Assembly (NCBI GenBank): GCA_041395745.1 | Contig: JAWKZV010000002.1 | Span: 434,001-498,000 of the forward strand | Reading direction: 5' to 3' | Source: Porticoccus sp041395745 | GTDB taxonomy: Bacteria; Pseudomonadota; Gammaproteobacteria; Pseudomonadales; Porticoccaceae | Length of the DNA: 64,000 bases | Part shown: positions 17,517 to 26,509 of the stretch, one piece after another | Position numbering within the stretch: position 1 is the first letter of the stretch | Layout of the letters: each line of letters opens with the position of its first letter | The notes under the pieces: model-generated | The model's input: only the letters and a program-made list of their open reading frames with translations | Database searches by the model: none | What the model was told of the DNA's origin: nothing | Made by a program: the position numbers and the translations under genes

Positions 17517-18311
17517 TCAGGGTGCCTGACGCCAACTGGGTGGACGCTTTTCCAGAAAGGCAGACAGTCCCTCTTGCCCCTCCTGTGAGACCCTCATGCG
17601 GGCGATGGTTTCGCTGGTGTGCCACACCAGTTGGTCGTCAATGGTCTTTCCGGCGATGCTGGCGATCAATTGTTTCGCTTCCGCCATGGCCTGGGGGCCA
17701 TTCCGCAGCAGGCTGTCGATCCAGTTTTCCACTACATGATCCAGTTGTGATTCATCCACTGCCGCGCTGAGCAGGCCGAGATTCCTGGCGGTCTCGGCCT
17801 CTATTGGTTCGGCGCTGAGAAAGTAGCGCCGTGCGGCGCGAGGACCGATGGCGGCGATCACATAGGGGCTGATGGTGGCGGGCACCAGTCCCAGGCGCAC
17901 TTCAGTGAAGCGGAAGGTTGCAGAGCCGGCTGCCACAGCCAGGTCGCAGCAGCAAATCAGCCCCAAGGCGCCGCCCCAGGCGCTGCCCTGTACCCTGGCG
18001 ATGGTTGGTTTTGGCAGTTCATTAAGCGTGCGCAGCATGTTGGCCAGGGCTTCGGCATCGGCCAGGTTGGCGTCATAGCTGGCATTGCCCATGCGCCGCA
18101 TCCAGGCCAGGTCAGCCCCAGCAGAGAAGTGTTTGCCGGTGGCGGCCAGCACCATCACCCGGGCGCGTTCATCCCTCGCCACGTCCTGGAAGGCAGCACT
18201 GAGCTCGGCGATAACGATGTCGTCAAAGGCGTTGTGTCGCTCCGGGCGAACCAGGGTGACAGTGGCGACACCGCGCCGATCGATTTGGGTGGTGACACTG
18301 GGTTTACTCAT
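17517..18311 (-). CDS. liuC: Methylglutaconyl-CoA hydratase (enoyl-CoA hydratase family)
   Basis: A 264-residue crotonase-fold protein. The oxyanion-hole segment is GKHFSAGADLAWM and the second loop is GSAWGGALGLICCCDLAVA; FTEVRLGLVPATISPYV carries a catalytic-region Glu. It is last in the liuA-liuB-liuC order, indicating hydration of 3-methylglutaconyl-CoA in leucine and isovalerate breakdown. The ATG at 18311 has AGGTG 6 bases upstream. It is convergent with dgkA; a short hairpin (17510-17525) overlaps its stop. Confidence 0.88.
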   Translation of the reverse strand: MSKPSVTTQIDRRGVATVTLVRPERHNAFDDIVIAELSAAFQDVARDERARVMVLAATGKHFSAGADLAWMRRMGNASYDANLADAEALANMLRTLNELPKPTIARVQGSAWGGALGLICCCDLAVAAGSATFRFTEVRLGLVPATISPYVIAAIGPRAARRYFLSAEPIEAETARNLGLLSAAVDESQLDHVVENWIDSLLRNGPQAMAEAKQLIASIAGKTIDDQLVWHTSETIARMRVSQEGQEGLSAFLEKRPPSWRQAP

Positions 18312-18338
18312 AACAATCACCTGGGTTGGATTGGGTCG

Positions 18339-19946
18339 CTACATGCGGAACACCCCGAAGCGGGTCTCCTCGATGGGGCTGTTGGCGGCAATGGCCAGGC
18401 AGTGGCCGATCACTGCACGGGTCTGTACCGGGTCGATAACGCCATCGTCCCAGAGCCTGGCCGAGGCGTAGTAGGGGTTGCCCTGGGCCTCGTAGCGCTC
18501 GACGATGGGCATCCTGAAGGCTTTTTCCTCCTCATCGCTCCAGGCTTTACCCTCTCGCTCCAGTTGCTCCCGCTTTACCTGGGCCAGTACCCCAGCGGCC
18601 TGCTCGCCACCCATCACGGAAATGCGTGCATTGGGCCACATGAACAGAAAGCGCGGATCGTAGGCGCGGCCGCACATGCCGTAGTTGCCGGCGCCGTAGG
18701 AACCGCCGATCAGCACCGTGAATTTCGGCACCCGGGCACAGGCCACCGCCATCACCAGCTTGGCGCCATGCTTGGCGATGCCGCCGGCCTCGTAGCGCTG
18801 GCCCACCATGAAGCCGGTAATGTTCTGCAGGAACAGCAGCGGAATGCCGCGCTGGGCACAGAGTTCGATAAAGTGCGCACCCTTCTGGGCGGATTCGCTG
18901 AAGAGGATGCCGTTGTTGGCGATGATGCCGATGGGATAGCCCTCCCAGCGGGCAAAGCCGCACACCAGGGTGGGGCCGAACAACGCCTTGAATTCGTCGA
19001 ACTCGGAGCCGTCCACCAGCCGGGCGATGACCTCGCGAACGTTGTAACCGAGGCGGCGCTCGGCGGGGATCACTCCGTACAGTTCCTGTGGGTCAAATAG
19101 CGGTTCCACCGGTATTGCCAGCTCGAAAGACACCGGATGTTTGCGGTTCAGTCGCGCCACGCAGTGTCGCGCCAGTTCCAGGGCGTGGTGGTCATTCTCC
19201 GCCAGGTGGTCCGCCACCCCGGAGGTGCGGCAGTGCAGTTCCGCCCCGCCCAGTTCCTCGGCGCTGATGGTTTCCCCGGTGGCGGCTTTTACCAGCGGCG
19301 GGCCGCCGATAAAGATGGTGCCCTGTTCCCGGACGATAATAGTCTCGTCGGACATGGCCGGCACATAGGCGCCGCCGGCAGTGCAGGAACCCATCACCAC
19401 GGCGATCTGGGGAATGTTTTGGGCCGACAGGTTGGCCTGGCTGTAGAAGATACGGCCGAAGTGCTCCCGGTCCGGGAACACCTCGTCCTGGCTGGGCAGG
19501 TAGGCGCCGCCGGAATCCACCAGGTAGATACAGGGCAGGTGATTGTCGGCGGCGATCTGCTGGGCACGCAGGTGCTTCTTGACGGTCAGCGGGTAGTAGG
19601 TGCCGCCTTTAACAGTGGCGTCGTTGGCGATGATCAGACAATCCTGGCCGGACACCCTGCCGACGCCGCTGATCAGCCCCGCCGCCGGTACCGCATCCTC
19701 GTACACCTGCCAGGCTGCCAGGGGGGACAGTTCCAGGAAGGGGCTGTCCGGATCGAGCAAGTGGGCAATGCGTTCCCGGGGCAGCAGTTTGCCGCGTTCC
19801 CGATGGCGCTGCCTGGCACTTTCGCCGCCGCCCTGACGAACCTGTTTCAGGGTGCGCTCCAGTCGCTCTACCAGCCCCTGCATATGCTGGCTGTTCTGTT
19901 GAAACTCGGGGCTGTTGGTATCGAGCTTGCTGCTGAGGATGGCCAT
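18339..19946 (-). CDS. liuB: Methylcrotonoyl-CoA carboxylase, carboxyltransferase (beta) subunit
   Basis: A 535-residue carboxyltransferase with the two crotonase-like lobes of the AccA/AccD/PccB superfamily. Typical motifs are LLDPDSPFLELSPLA near the N-terminus, ANDATVKGGTYYPLTVKKHLRAQ, GGAYVPAMSDE, and GGSYGAGNYGMCGRAYDPRF. It transfers carboxyl from the biotin of an alpha subunit to 3-methylcrotonyl-CoA. The ATG at 19946 has GGAGG 8 bases upstream. The expected alpha subunit (liuD) is not next to it and must be encoded elsewhere. Confidence 0.93.
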   Translation of the reverse strand: MAILSSKLDTNSPEFQQNSQHMQGLVERLERTLKQVRQGGGESARQRHRERGKLLPRERIAHLLDPDSPFLELSPLAAWQVYEDAVPAAGLISGVGRVSGQDCLIIANDATVKGGTYYPLTVKKHLRAQQIAADNHLPCIYLVDSGGAYLPSQDEVFPDREHFGRIFYSQANLSAQNIPQIAVVMGSCTAGGAYVPAMSDETIIVREQGTIFIGGPPLVKAATGETISAEELGGAELHCRTSGVADHLAENDHHALELARHCVARLNRKHPVSFELAIPVEPLFDPQELYGVIPAERRLGYNVREVIARLVDGSEFDEFKALFGPTLVCGFARWEGYPIGIIANNGILFSESAQKGAHFIELCAQRGIPLLFLQNITGFMVGQRYEAGGIAKHGAKLVMAVACARVPKFTVLIGGSYGAGNYGMCGRAYDPRFLFMWPNARISVMGGEQAAGVLAQVKREQLEREGKAWSDEEEKAFRMPIVERYEAQGNPYYASARLWDDGVIDPVQTRAVIGHCLAIAANSPIEETRFGVFRM

Positions 19947-19968
19947 ATCGTGTGCCTCCAATACAGGC

Positions 19969-21138
19969 TCAGGCGGTTTCCCTGAACAATTCCCGACCGA
20001 TCAGCATGCGGCGGATCTCGCTGGTGCCGGCGCCGATCTCGTAGAGCTTGGCGTCCCGCAGCAGTCGACCGGTGGGGAAGTCGTTGATGTAGCCGTTACC
20101 TCCAAGAAGCTGGATAGCATCCAGCGCCATGCGGGTGGCCATTTCCGCGGTAAACAGGATTAGCGCAGCGGCGTCTTTTCTGGACTCATGGCCGCGGTCG
20201 CAGGCAGTGGCCACCGCGTACAGGTACGCACGGCAGGCATTCAGCCCGGCGTACATGTCTGCCAGTTTGCCCTGCACCAGCTGAAATTCGCCGATGGCCT
20301 GGTCGAACTGGCGGCGCTGGTGCACGTATGGCAGTACCACATCCAGGCAGGCCTGAATGATGCCCACCGGGCCGCCGGCCAGCACTGCCCGCTCGGTATC
20401 GAGTCCGGACATCAGAACCGACACGCCGCGGCCTTCGCCGCCGAGCACGTTTTCCATAGGCACCGGGCAGTCCTGAAATACCAGTTCGCAGGTGTTGGAG
20501 CCGCGCATCCCCAGCTTGTCGAGCTTCTGGTGGCGGGAGAAGCCGGGGAAATCCCGCTCGACGATTAACGCGGTGATACTGTCTTTGTCAGGTTTGCCGC
20601 CGGTTCTGGCGTAGACCACATAGGTGTCGGCATCGGGGCCGTTGGTGATCCACATCTTGTTGCCGTTGAGCAGGAAGAGGTCGCCCTGTTTTTCCGCCTT
20701 CAGAGTTATGGACAGCACATCGGAACCTGCGTTGGGTTCGGACATGGCCAGCGCACCCACGTGCTCACCGTTACAGAGTTTGGGGAGATATTTCTTACGC
20801 TGTGTTTCCGTGCCGTGGCGATAGATCTGATTGACGCAGAGGTTGGCATGGGCACCGTAGGAGAGTCCCACCGCTGCCGAGGCGCGGGACAGTTCCTCCA
20901 TGGCCACCACCTGGGCCAGGAAGCCCATGCCGCTGCCGCCGTATTGCTCCGGCACGGTGATACCGTGCAAGCCGAGTGCGCCGAGTCTGGGCCATAGGTC
21001 TCGGGGAAATTCATTGTCCCGGTCGATCTGAGCTGCCCTGGGGGCAACTTCCTTGCTGGCAAATTGCTGCACGCTGCGGCGCAGCAGGTCAATGTCTTCG
21101 CCGAGTTGAAAATCTAGGCTTTGATACGGGGTGGTCAT
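19969..21138 (-). CDS. liuA: Isovaleryl-CoA dehydrogenase
   Basis: A 389-residue FAD acyl-CoA dehydrogenase. It shows LAMSEPNAGSDVLS (flavin and substrate binding), KMWITNGPDADTYVVYA, GMRGSNTCELVF and the C-terminal QLLGGNGYINDFPTGRLLRDAKLYEIGAGTSE blocks, with a Glu in the position used as base by isovaleryl-CoA dehydrogenase. It produces 3-methylcrotonyl-CoA and passes electrons to ETF. It is first of the liuABC run, 32 bp downstream of liuR. Confidence 0.92.
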   Translation of the reverse strand: MTTPYQSLDFQLGEDIDLLRRSVQQFASKEVAPRAAQIDRDNEFPRDLWPRLGALGLHGITVPEQYGGSGMGFLAQVVAMEELSRASAAVGLSYGAHANLCVNQIYRHGTETQRKKYLPKLCNGEHVGALAMSEPNAGSDVLSITLKAEKQGDLFLLNGNKMWITNGPDADTYVVYARTGGKPDKDSITALIVERDFPGFSRHQKLDKLGMRGSNTCELVFQDCPVPMENVLGGEGRGVSVLMSGLDTERAVLAGGPVGIIQACLDVVLPYVHQRRQFDQAIGEFQLVQGKLADMYAGLNACRAYLYAVATACDRGHESRKDAAALILFTAEMATRMALDAIQLLGGNGYINDFPTGRLLRDAKLYEIGAGTSEIRRMLIGRELFRETA

Positions 21139-21170
21139 AATCAGTCCCTCCCATCAGGTATTGCCTTTTT

Positions 21171-21587
21171 TTATGTCTGTTCCCGGGGTTTTTCTTTGGT
21201 CCTTTCCCGGGTCTTATCCAGGGCTGCGCGGCAGCCAGCTTCGGCCTCGTCCAGGGATGACAACATCTTGCCAATGTCGTCCAGCTGTTGGTTCAGTTTG
21301 TCGCGCTGTTGTCCAATGTGCTCCAGCAGTGCTTGTAACTGTTGGATGTTGCCGTGTGTAGGGTCGTACAGGTCGACGATGGCTCGGCTTTCCTCCAGGC
21401 TGAAGCCGAGGCGTTTGCCGCGCAGGATCAGTTTAAGGCGGGTGCGGTCCGCGGGGCTGTAAATCCGGCTCTGTCCCTGGCGCCGAGGTTTCAGCAGCCC
21501 GAGATCCTCATAGTGGCGGATGGTGCGGGTGGTGATGTCAAATTCCCGGGCAAGTTCGCCGATGTTGAATTCCTGATGGATCGTCAT
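21171..21587 (-). CDS. liuR: MerR-family regulator of the liu genes
   Basis: A 138-residue MerR protein. The N-terminal winged helix (about 8-75) reads IGELAREFDITTRTIRHYEDLGLLKPRR, followed by a long coiled coil (about 80-125) for dimerisation and a charged tail. It has no cysteine-rich metal site. Position upstream of liuA and the operator at 21641-21658 support the LiuR assignment, a regulator of branched-chain amino acid degradation. Confidence 0.88.
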   Translation of the reverse strand: MTIHQEFNIGELAREFDITTRTIRHYEDLGLLKPRRQGQSRIYSPADRTRLKLILRGKRLGFSLEESRAIVDLYDPTHGNIQQLQALLEHIGQQRDKLNQQLDDIGKMLSSLDEAEAGCRAALDKTRERTKEKPREQT

Positions 21588-21640
21588 GTTTGCTGAATCC
21601 GTTTCCCGTATTGATGCTGTTATTTATCAAAGTAGTTTAC

Positions 21641-21658
21641 CTTTACGTAAACGTAAAG
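21641..21658. promoter_or_regulatory. Candidate LiuR operator
   Basis: CTTTACGTAAACGTAAAG is a perfect inverted repeat, two 8-base arms CTTTACGT/ACGTAAAG around AA, 54 bases upstream of the liuR start. MerR regulators bind such dyads between stretched -35 and -10 boxes, so the site probably controls the liuRABC unit autogenously. Confidence 0.7.
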
Positions 21659-21707
21659 TTCGCAACGCTGATAAACCTCTGGAGTACCCGGTTTTCAGGG
21701 AGGAGGA

Positions 21708-22907
21708 TTAATGGTGCTTGAGCAGGGCGATCTGACGGGTGAGCAGATTTTCGTTGTCTTCACCCAGCTGAACCAGTCGGCACAGAGAGTTGCCTTCCGT
21801 CAGGGGGGCGAGTTCGAATTCGGCAACGGACGGGTGTTGGCAGCTGTCTCGGTTCAACAGGATTTCCCCGTTGGCGGCCTTGTCCAGCAGCTCCCGCAGG
21901 GATTTCAGGTGTTGTCCCTGGTCCAGCTCATCCAGCAGGGTTGAGCCAGAGCGTTGGCGGATGGCGGGTGATACTGCCGCAGCCAGTTCAACACTGATGC
22001 CCTCACTGCCCAGTGTCTCAGCGGCGACGCGGAGCAGTGCCGAGGCGCAATAGGCTGCGTTCATGGTCTGATCGTCTTCCTGATCGCTACCGAGGAATTC
22101 CAGGTAGATATTGTAGTGGTCACCGTGCAGGCGCTGGCCGCCGTAAAGCTGAAGAGTGCGGTCGATGAGTCGGTCAAAGTGTCCCATCAGAGTCTCGAAA
22201 TGCTCCCTGTTCAGCAGTGCTTCCAGCCGGGGCAGATTGCGGCAGGCAATACCTAAGAGGGCCGCGGGCTGTTTGCGCATGGAAGGCGATTTCTGCTCCG
22301 GGATGGCCAGAAGAGGCTCCATGCGGTGTTCCAGGGTGGCCAGTTCATCTCTGCCATCGGAATCTCCCGGCAGTTGTGCGATCAGTTGGCCGAGGCGGGA
22401 TGAGAGCGTGTTTCCCAGGCGGTAGGCGATAAAGACCAGTAGTAGCGTACAAGCCAGCCAGATGCCGGTCAGCAACCAGACTGGGCGACTGAAACTGTCG
22501 GACATAAACTCTGGCTCGAGGGCCACAGTGACGTAGCCAACAGTGGCGTTTTCAATGTTCACGGGGCTGCGCTGCTCGTATGCGCCGTCGCTGCTTTCCC
22601 GGCTTCGTCTGGCCTGGGCGATCAGACGTTGGTTGATATCGTAAACAGCGGTACGCAGTACCCCGTCAACGGTGACAAGGTCGTCAAGCTCCACCTGAAG
22701 GCTCAAATTGTCACGGTGTATCAGCGGGTCGCGAACCGCTTTGGCCAGTTGGTTGGCCAGGGTGAGGCTGAGCTGTTGCGCCTGGTGGGTCGCCAGGTCA
22801 TCCAGTTGGGTATGGAGTGGGAGGAGGGTGACAATGCCGCTAAACAGGGAGAAACAAAGGGCGATGACGGGAAGTTGTTTTACATAAGTCCTGAAGATGT
22901 CGCCCAT
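21708..22907 (-). CDS. Smp/AhpA (YtjB)-like membrane protein
   Basis: A 399-residue protein. A signal-anchor helix at about 8-30 (LPVIALCFSLFSGIVTLLPL), a periplasmic region with TVDGVLRTAVYDINQRLI, a second helix near 145-170 (LLTGIWLACTLLLVFIAYRLG) and a cytoplasmic tail follow. This topology and location divergent from serB match E. coli Smp/YtjB, whose role is poorly known. The start chosen is 22907 (MGDIFRTYVKQL); an ATG at 22944-22946 would add 13 residues and overlap the serB leader. Confidence 0.75.
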   Translation of the reverse strand: MGDIFRTYVKQLPVIALCFSLFSGIVTLLPLHTQLDDLATHQAQQLSLTLANQLAKAVRDPLIHRDNLSLQVELDDLVTVDGVLRTAVYDINQRLIAQARRSRESSDGAYEQRSPVNIENATVGYVTVALEPEFMSDSFSRPVWLLTGIWLACTLLLVFIAYRLGNTLSSRLGQLIAQLPGDSDGRDELATLEHRMEPLLAIPEQKSPSMRKQPAALLGIACRNLPRLEALLNREHFETLMGHFDRLIDRTLQLYGGQRLHGDHYNIYLEFLGSDQEDDQTMNAAYCASALLRVAAETLGSEGISVELAAAVSPAIRQRSGSTLLDELDQGQHLKSLRELLDKAANGEILLNRDSCQHPSVAEFELAPLTEGNSLCRLVQLGEDNENLLTRQIALLKHH

Positions 22908-23023
22908 CCGGAAGCATTTCCCTGTGTTTGGTGAACAAAGTCGCATTCTATCTTATTCACTGCTCTCCTATAATACCCGACCCAATAGAACCTTGGCCGT
23001 TGCCCGCCATTCTGGATGCCGCT

Positions 23024-24247
23024 GTGAGAGAAATTCTGCTGATTAACGTCGCCGGGGAGGACAAACCCGGTATCACCAGTGCCGTTTCCCGTGTGCTCGA
23101 CGAGCACGGGGCGGACATCCTCGACATCGGTCAGGCGGTGATCCACGACAGTCTCAATCTGGGTATCCTGGTGATGATTCCCGATGGCCAGTCGCCGGAA
23201 CGGGTACAGAAAGAGATTCTGTTCAGTCTGCACGCCATGGACATGAAGGTGCGCTTTCAGTCCATTTCTGAAGAAAGCTATGAGCATTGGGTGGCCCAGC
23301 AGGGCAAGCCGCGACATATCGTTACGCTGCTGGCGCGCAGGGTGGCCGCCCATCACATTGCCCGTGTGACGGCGGTAACTGTGGCCCAGGGGTTGAACAT
23401 CGACAAGATAACCCGTCTCTCCGGGAGGGTGCCCCTGGAACGAATCGAGGCCAATACCAAAGCCTGTGTTGAATTCTCCCTGCGCGGTGTGCCGGAAGAT
23501 CTGACCGCACTGCGGGCTTCCCTTCTGGAGTTGTCCTCTGAGCTGGATATTGATGTGGCCTACCAGGAAGACAATATCTATCGGCGCAACCGCCGTCTGG
23601 TGGTGTTCGATATGGATTCCACCCTGATTGAGGCCGAAGTGATTGACGAACTGGCCAAGGAGGCCGGTGTGGGGGAACAGGTATCCGCCATCACTGAGGC
23701 CGCCATGCGCGGTGAGCTGGATTTCAAGGAGAGCTTTACCCGTCGTATGGCCCTGCTGAAAGGGCTGGATGAGTCGGTGTTGCACCGGGTTGCCGAACGG
23801 CTTCGACTGACCGAGGGTGCGGAACTGCTGATGTCTACCCTGCGGCGGTTGGGATACAAGACGGCGATTCTGTCCGGTGGATTCGACTATTTTGGTCGCA
23901 ACATCCAGAAGAAACTGGGAATGGATTACGTGTATGCCAACCAGCTGGAGATTGTTGACGGTAAAGTGACTGGGCGGGTTACCGGTGAAGTGGTGGATGG
24001 TCAGCGCAAAGCACAGCTGCTGAGGGACATCGCCGCCCGTGAAAATGTTTGCCTGGAGCAGGTGATTGCCGTGGGCGATGGTGCCAACGATTTACCCATG
24101 CTGAGTATCGCGGGGTTGGGTATTGCCTTCCGTGCCAAGCCGCTGGTGAAAGCCAATGCCAAACAGTCTATTTCCAAGCTGGGCCTGGATGGGATTCTCT
24201 ACCTGATGGGTCTGAGCGATCGGGATACCCTGTTCTGGCAGGAGTGA
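23024..24247 (+). CDS. serB: Phosphoserine phosphatase
   Basis: A 407-residue enzyme for the last step of serine synthesis. Two ACT-like regions occupy the N-terminal half (REILLINVAGEDKPGITSAV at the start), then a HAD domain with DMDST at 196-200 (catalytic Asp), ILSGGFDYF and the metal-binding GDGANDLPML. The start is set at GTG 23024 because homologues begin at this conserved R-E-I block; there is no strong ribosome site. Upstream in-frame ATG 22928 would add 32 unconserved residues. Confidence 0.92.
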   Translation: MREILLINVAGEDKPGITSAVSRVLDEHGADILDIGQAVIHDSLNLGILVMIPDGQSPERVQKEILFSLHAMDMKVRFQSISEESYEHWVAQQGKPRHIVTLLARRVAAHHIARVTAVTVAQGLNIDKITRLSGRVPLERIEANTKACVEFSLRGVPEDLTALRASLLELSSELDIDVAYQEDNIYRRNRRLVVFDMDSTLIEAEVIDELAKEAGVGEQVSAITEAAMRGELDFKESFTRRMALLKGLDESVLHRVAERLRLTEGAELLMSTLRRLGYKTAILSGGFDYFGRNIQKKLGMDYVYANQLEIVDGKVTGRVTGEVVDGQRKAQLLRDIAARENVCLEQVIAVGDGANDLPMLSIAGLGIAFRAKPLVKANAKQSISKLGLDGILYLMGLSDRDTLFWQE

Positions 24248-24258
24248 CTCTCGAGGGA

Positions 24259-26343
24259 TTACTCGTCGCTGTTAAAGTCGTAATCCATGATCCGCGAAGG
24301 CTGTTGCAGGAAATGCCCCTGGATATAGTGAACTCCGCAGGTCCAGAGCACTGGGATCATGTCGGCCTTTTCCACAAAGGGCACGATGATTTTTTCGTCC
24401 TGCTCCTTTAATTGACCGATCAGGCTTTCCACTTCCTTGAGGCTCTCCTCGTTCTGGTAGGCCTTTTCGATAATGACACTGTCGAACTTGACGTAATTGA
24501 CGGACAGTTTTTGCAGCAGTGTCATCGGCTCGATAGCCAGACCGAAGTGGGATAGCGCCACATCGCCATTGATCTTGCTGAGATCGTTGACCAGTTCGGC
24601 AGAGCGGTGGAACTGTCGGGCCACATCAATTTCCCGCAACTGGAAGATCACCTGCCGGGGAGACAGATTAGAGGCTTTTAGGGCAATCTTGAGCCAGGAA
24701 ATGAAACTCTCGTCGCAAATGGTCTGTCCGCTGATGTTGATGAACAGGCGGGTTTGCGGGGAAATTTTCAACTTTTCCGCCAGTGCCTTGAACGATTCCA
24801 GAATGATCCAGCGGTCGATATCCGATGCCACCGGAGTCTTGAACACCTTGGCAATAAAGTTGTCGGGTAGGGAAGCGGTCTTCTGCCCTTCCTTGGTGTG
24901 CAAAAGCACCTCGTAAAACTCTTCCTTCTGGCCCTGCAGCGGAATTACAGGCTGGTAGAACAGCTCGAATTGCTTACCTTCCAGCATTGCTCTAGCCGTG
25001 TCTTCCAGATCTTCTTCACAAAATTCGTGGCCAATTGCAGATTCGTAAAGCTTGACGCCATTGGCAAAATTGCCGTTGTTGTCCTCGTAAAGCTCGTTCA
25101 GGGCTGACAGCGCTCGGTCGATACAGCCCTCTGCGGTGGCTACGGTCTCGCTGATTACTGTGGCTCCAATACCGATGGTCAGGGTGAAGGTGCGGCCTTC
25201 CAGTTCGAAAATATGGGTTGCGACACTTTCGCAGAGATGGTTGGCGTGGTTCATGCCGGCGTCGGTGCCGATGCTCGGCATGACCATAACGAACGTATCT
25301 TCCTTGAAACGTTTGAACTGGTATTCTTCGTCGCTCTCGCTGCGGATTTTTTCTACTAACTGGGTGACCAGTTGCTCGGTGTTCTGAATGCCAATTTCGT
25401 TAAGGGTGTTCGGATAGTTGTCCATGGTGATGTACAGCATGATCGAACTGCTGTGCTTCTGCGCCGCCTGCCGAATGGCGCTGTTGATAATCTCGGTCAC
25501 CTTGTCCCGCTGGATACTGACAGATGAACTGTCTTCCAGGTTATCCATATCCACTGTGTTGGTACTGCCATCCAGGAATTCCCTGGAAATCAGGAACTCA
25601 AGTGCCGGCTCACCCTGATAGTCGACCTTGGCAATACGGGCCTGAATGGGCACGGGGATGCGGTCGTTGGTAATGCCGGTAAAAGTGATGCTTTCGACAT
25701 ATATATCCTGCTCTCCGTCAATGGGGCGCAGAAACTCCTTCAAGCGCTCGTGGTCTTCCCAGGCAATCGTGTCGATCACCGGCAGGCAAACCATGCCGTC
25801 GCTGTCCAGATAGCCAAACAGTTGGGCATAACTGTCGTTGGCGAAGAGATAGGTGCCTTCCTGGACAATGGCGATGGCATCGACGGATGTTCCCAGCAGG
25901 CGGTCGCAACGGCTTTCCGATTCGGCATAACGACGGCGGAAGTGGCGCAAATTGCGGCGTTGTTCCAGGTTGAACAGGGTGCGGGCAACTACCAGCAGCA
26001 GGTGCTGGTCCTCGTCCATGGGCACCACATCTGCGGCCCCGAGGCGAAGTCCTTCGACGATCTCCTGGGGGTTGTACTCGTCGGAAATCAGGATAGTTGG
26101 GGTATCGATGTTGAGGCGTCGAATCAGCGAGAAAACGGCGCGGATGGAGGTGTTGGTGCCCCTGAACTGGGCAATGATCAGATCCCAGGGTTTGTCCTGA
26201 AGCAGCTTTGAGAGCGCCTCTTCCTGATCTATGTGTTTGGACTCGGCCCGATAATTGGCATTTCTCAAAAGGCTCACGATGCGGTTTGCTTCTTCAAAGC
26301 TATCGTGAACCAGAAGTAGTTTCAGGGCGTTGTCTGATGCCAT
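24259..26343 (-). CDS. FimX-like REC-PAS-GGDEF-EAL protein with degenerate catalytic motifs
   Basis: A 694-residue cytoplasmic protein: receiver-like domain (8-125), PAS (about 140-260), GGDEF-like domain (about 285-430) and EAL-like domain (about 445-690). The GGDEF site reads FKEDTF instead of GGDEF. The EAL site reads EVLL, and the DDFGxG block is replaced by LSHFG, so neither synthesis nor cleavage of cyclic di-GMP is likely. FimX of Pseudomonas, which drives type IV pili after binding cyclic di-GMP, has the same domain order and EVL. Assignment as FimX orthologue is inference. Confidence 0.83.
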   Translation of the reverse strand: MASDNALKLLLVHDSFEEANRIVSLLRNANYRAESKHIDQEEALSKLLQDKPWDLIIAQFRGTNTSIRAVFSLIRRLNIDTPTILISDEYNPQEIVEGLRLGAADVVPMDEDQHLLLVVARTLFNLEQRRNLRHFRRRYAESESRCDRLLGTSVDAIAIVQEGTYLFANDSYAQLFGYLDSDGMVCLPVIDTIAWEDHERLKEFLRPIDGEQDIYVESITFTGITNDRIPVPIQARIAKVDYQGEPALEFLISREFLDGSTNTVDMDNLEDSSSVSIQRDKVTEIINSAIRQAAQKHSSSIMLYITMDNYPNTLNEIGIQNTEQLVTQLVEKIRSESDEEYQFKRFKEDTFVMVMPSIGTDAGMNHANHLCESVATHIFELEGRTFTLTIGIGATVISETVATAEGCIDRALSALNELYEDNNGNFANGVKLYESAIGHEFCEEDLEDTARAMLEGKQFELFYQPVIPLQGQKEEFYEVLLHTKEGQKTASLPDNFIAKVFKTPVASDIDRWIILESFKALAEKLKISPQTRLFINISGQTICDESFISWLKIALKASNLSPRQVIFQLREIDVARQFHRSAELVNDLSKINGDVALSHFGLAIEPMTLLQKLSVNYVKFDSVIIEKAYQNEESLKEVESLIGQLKEQDEKIIVPFVEKADMIPVLWTCGVHYIQGHFLQQPSRIMDYDFNSDE

Positions 26344-26509
26344 TCCGATGGTGTCCTCGATCTCTGGCCAGTCTGTACTGAAAGGCCATTATAGAGGAAT
26401 GCGCTGGGCAGATCACAGCGCTCGGGTGATCTTGTTGGCGTCTGGCGCTTCGATGTGAGGGTTGTTGCCGCCGGTATTGTGAACTGGTTATCGAAATTGG
26501 CTGCTCGGG

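Noticed and set aside
17510..17525. GCACCC-GTCA-GGGTGC hairpin between dgkA and liuC as a terminator
   Set aside because: No T run on either strand; too weak to call.
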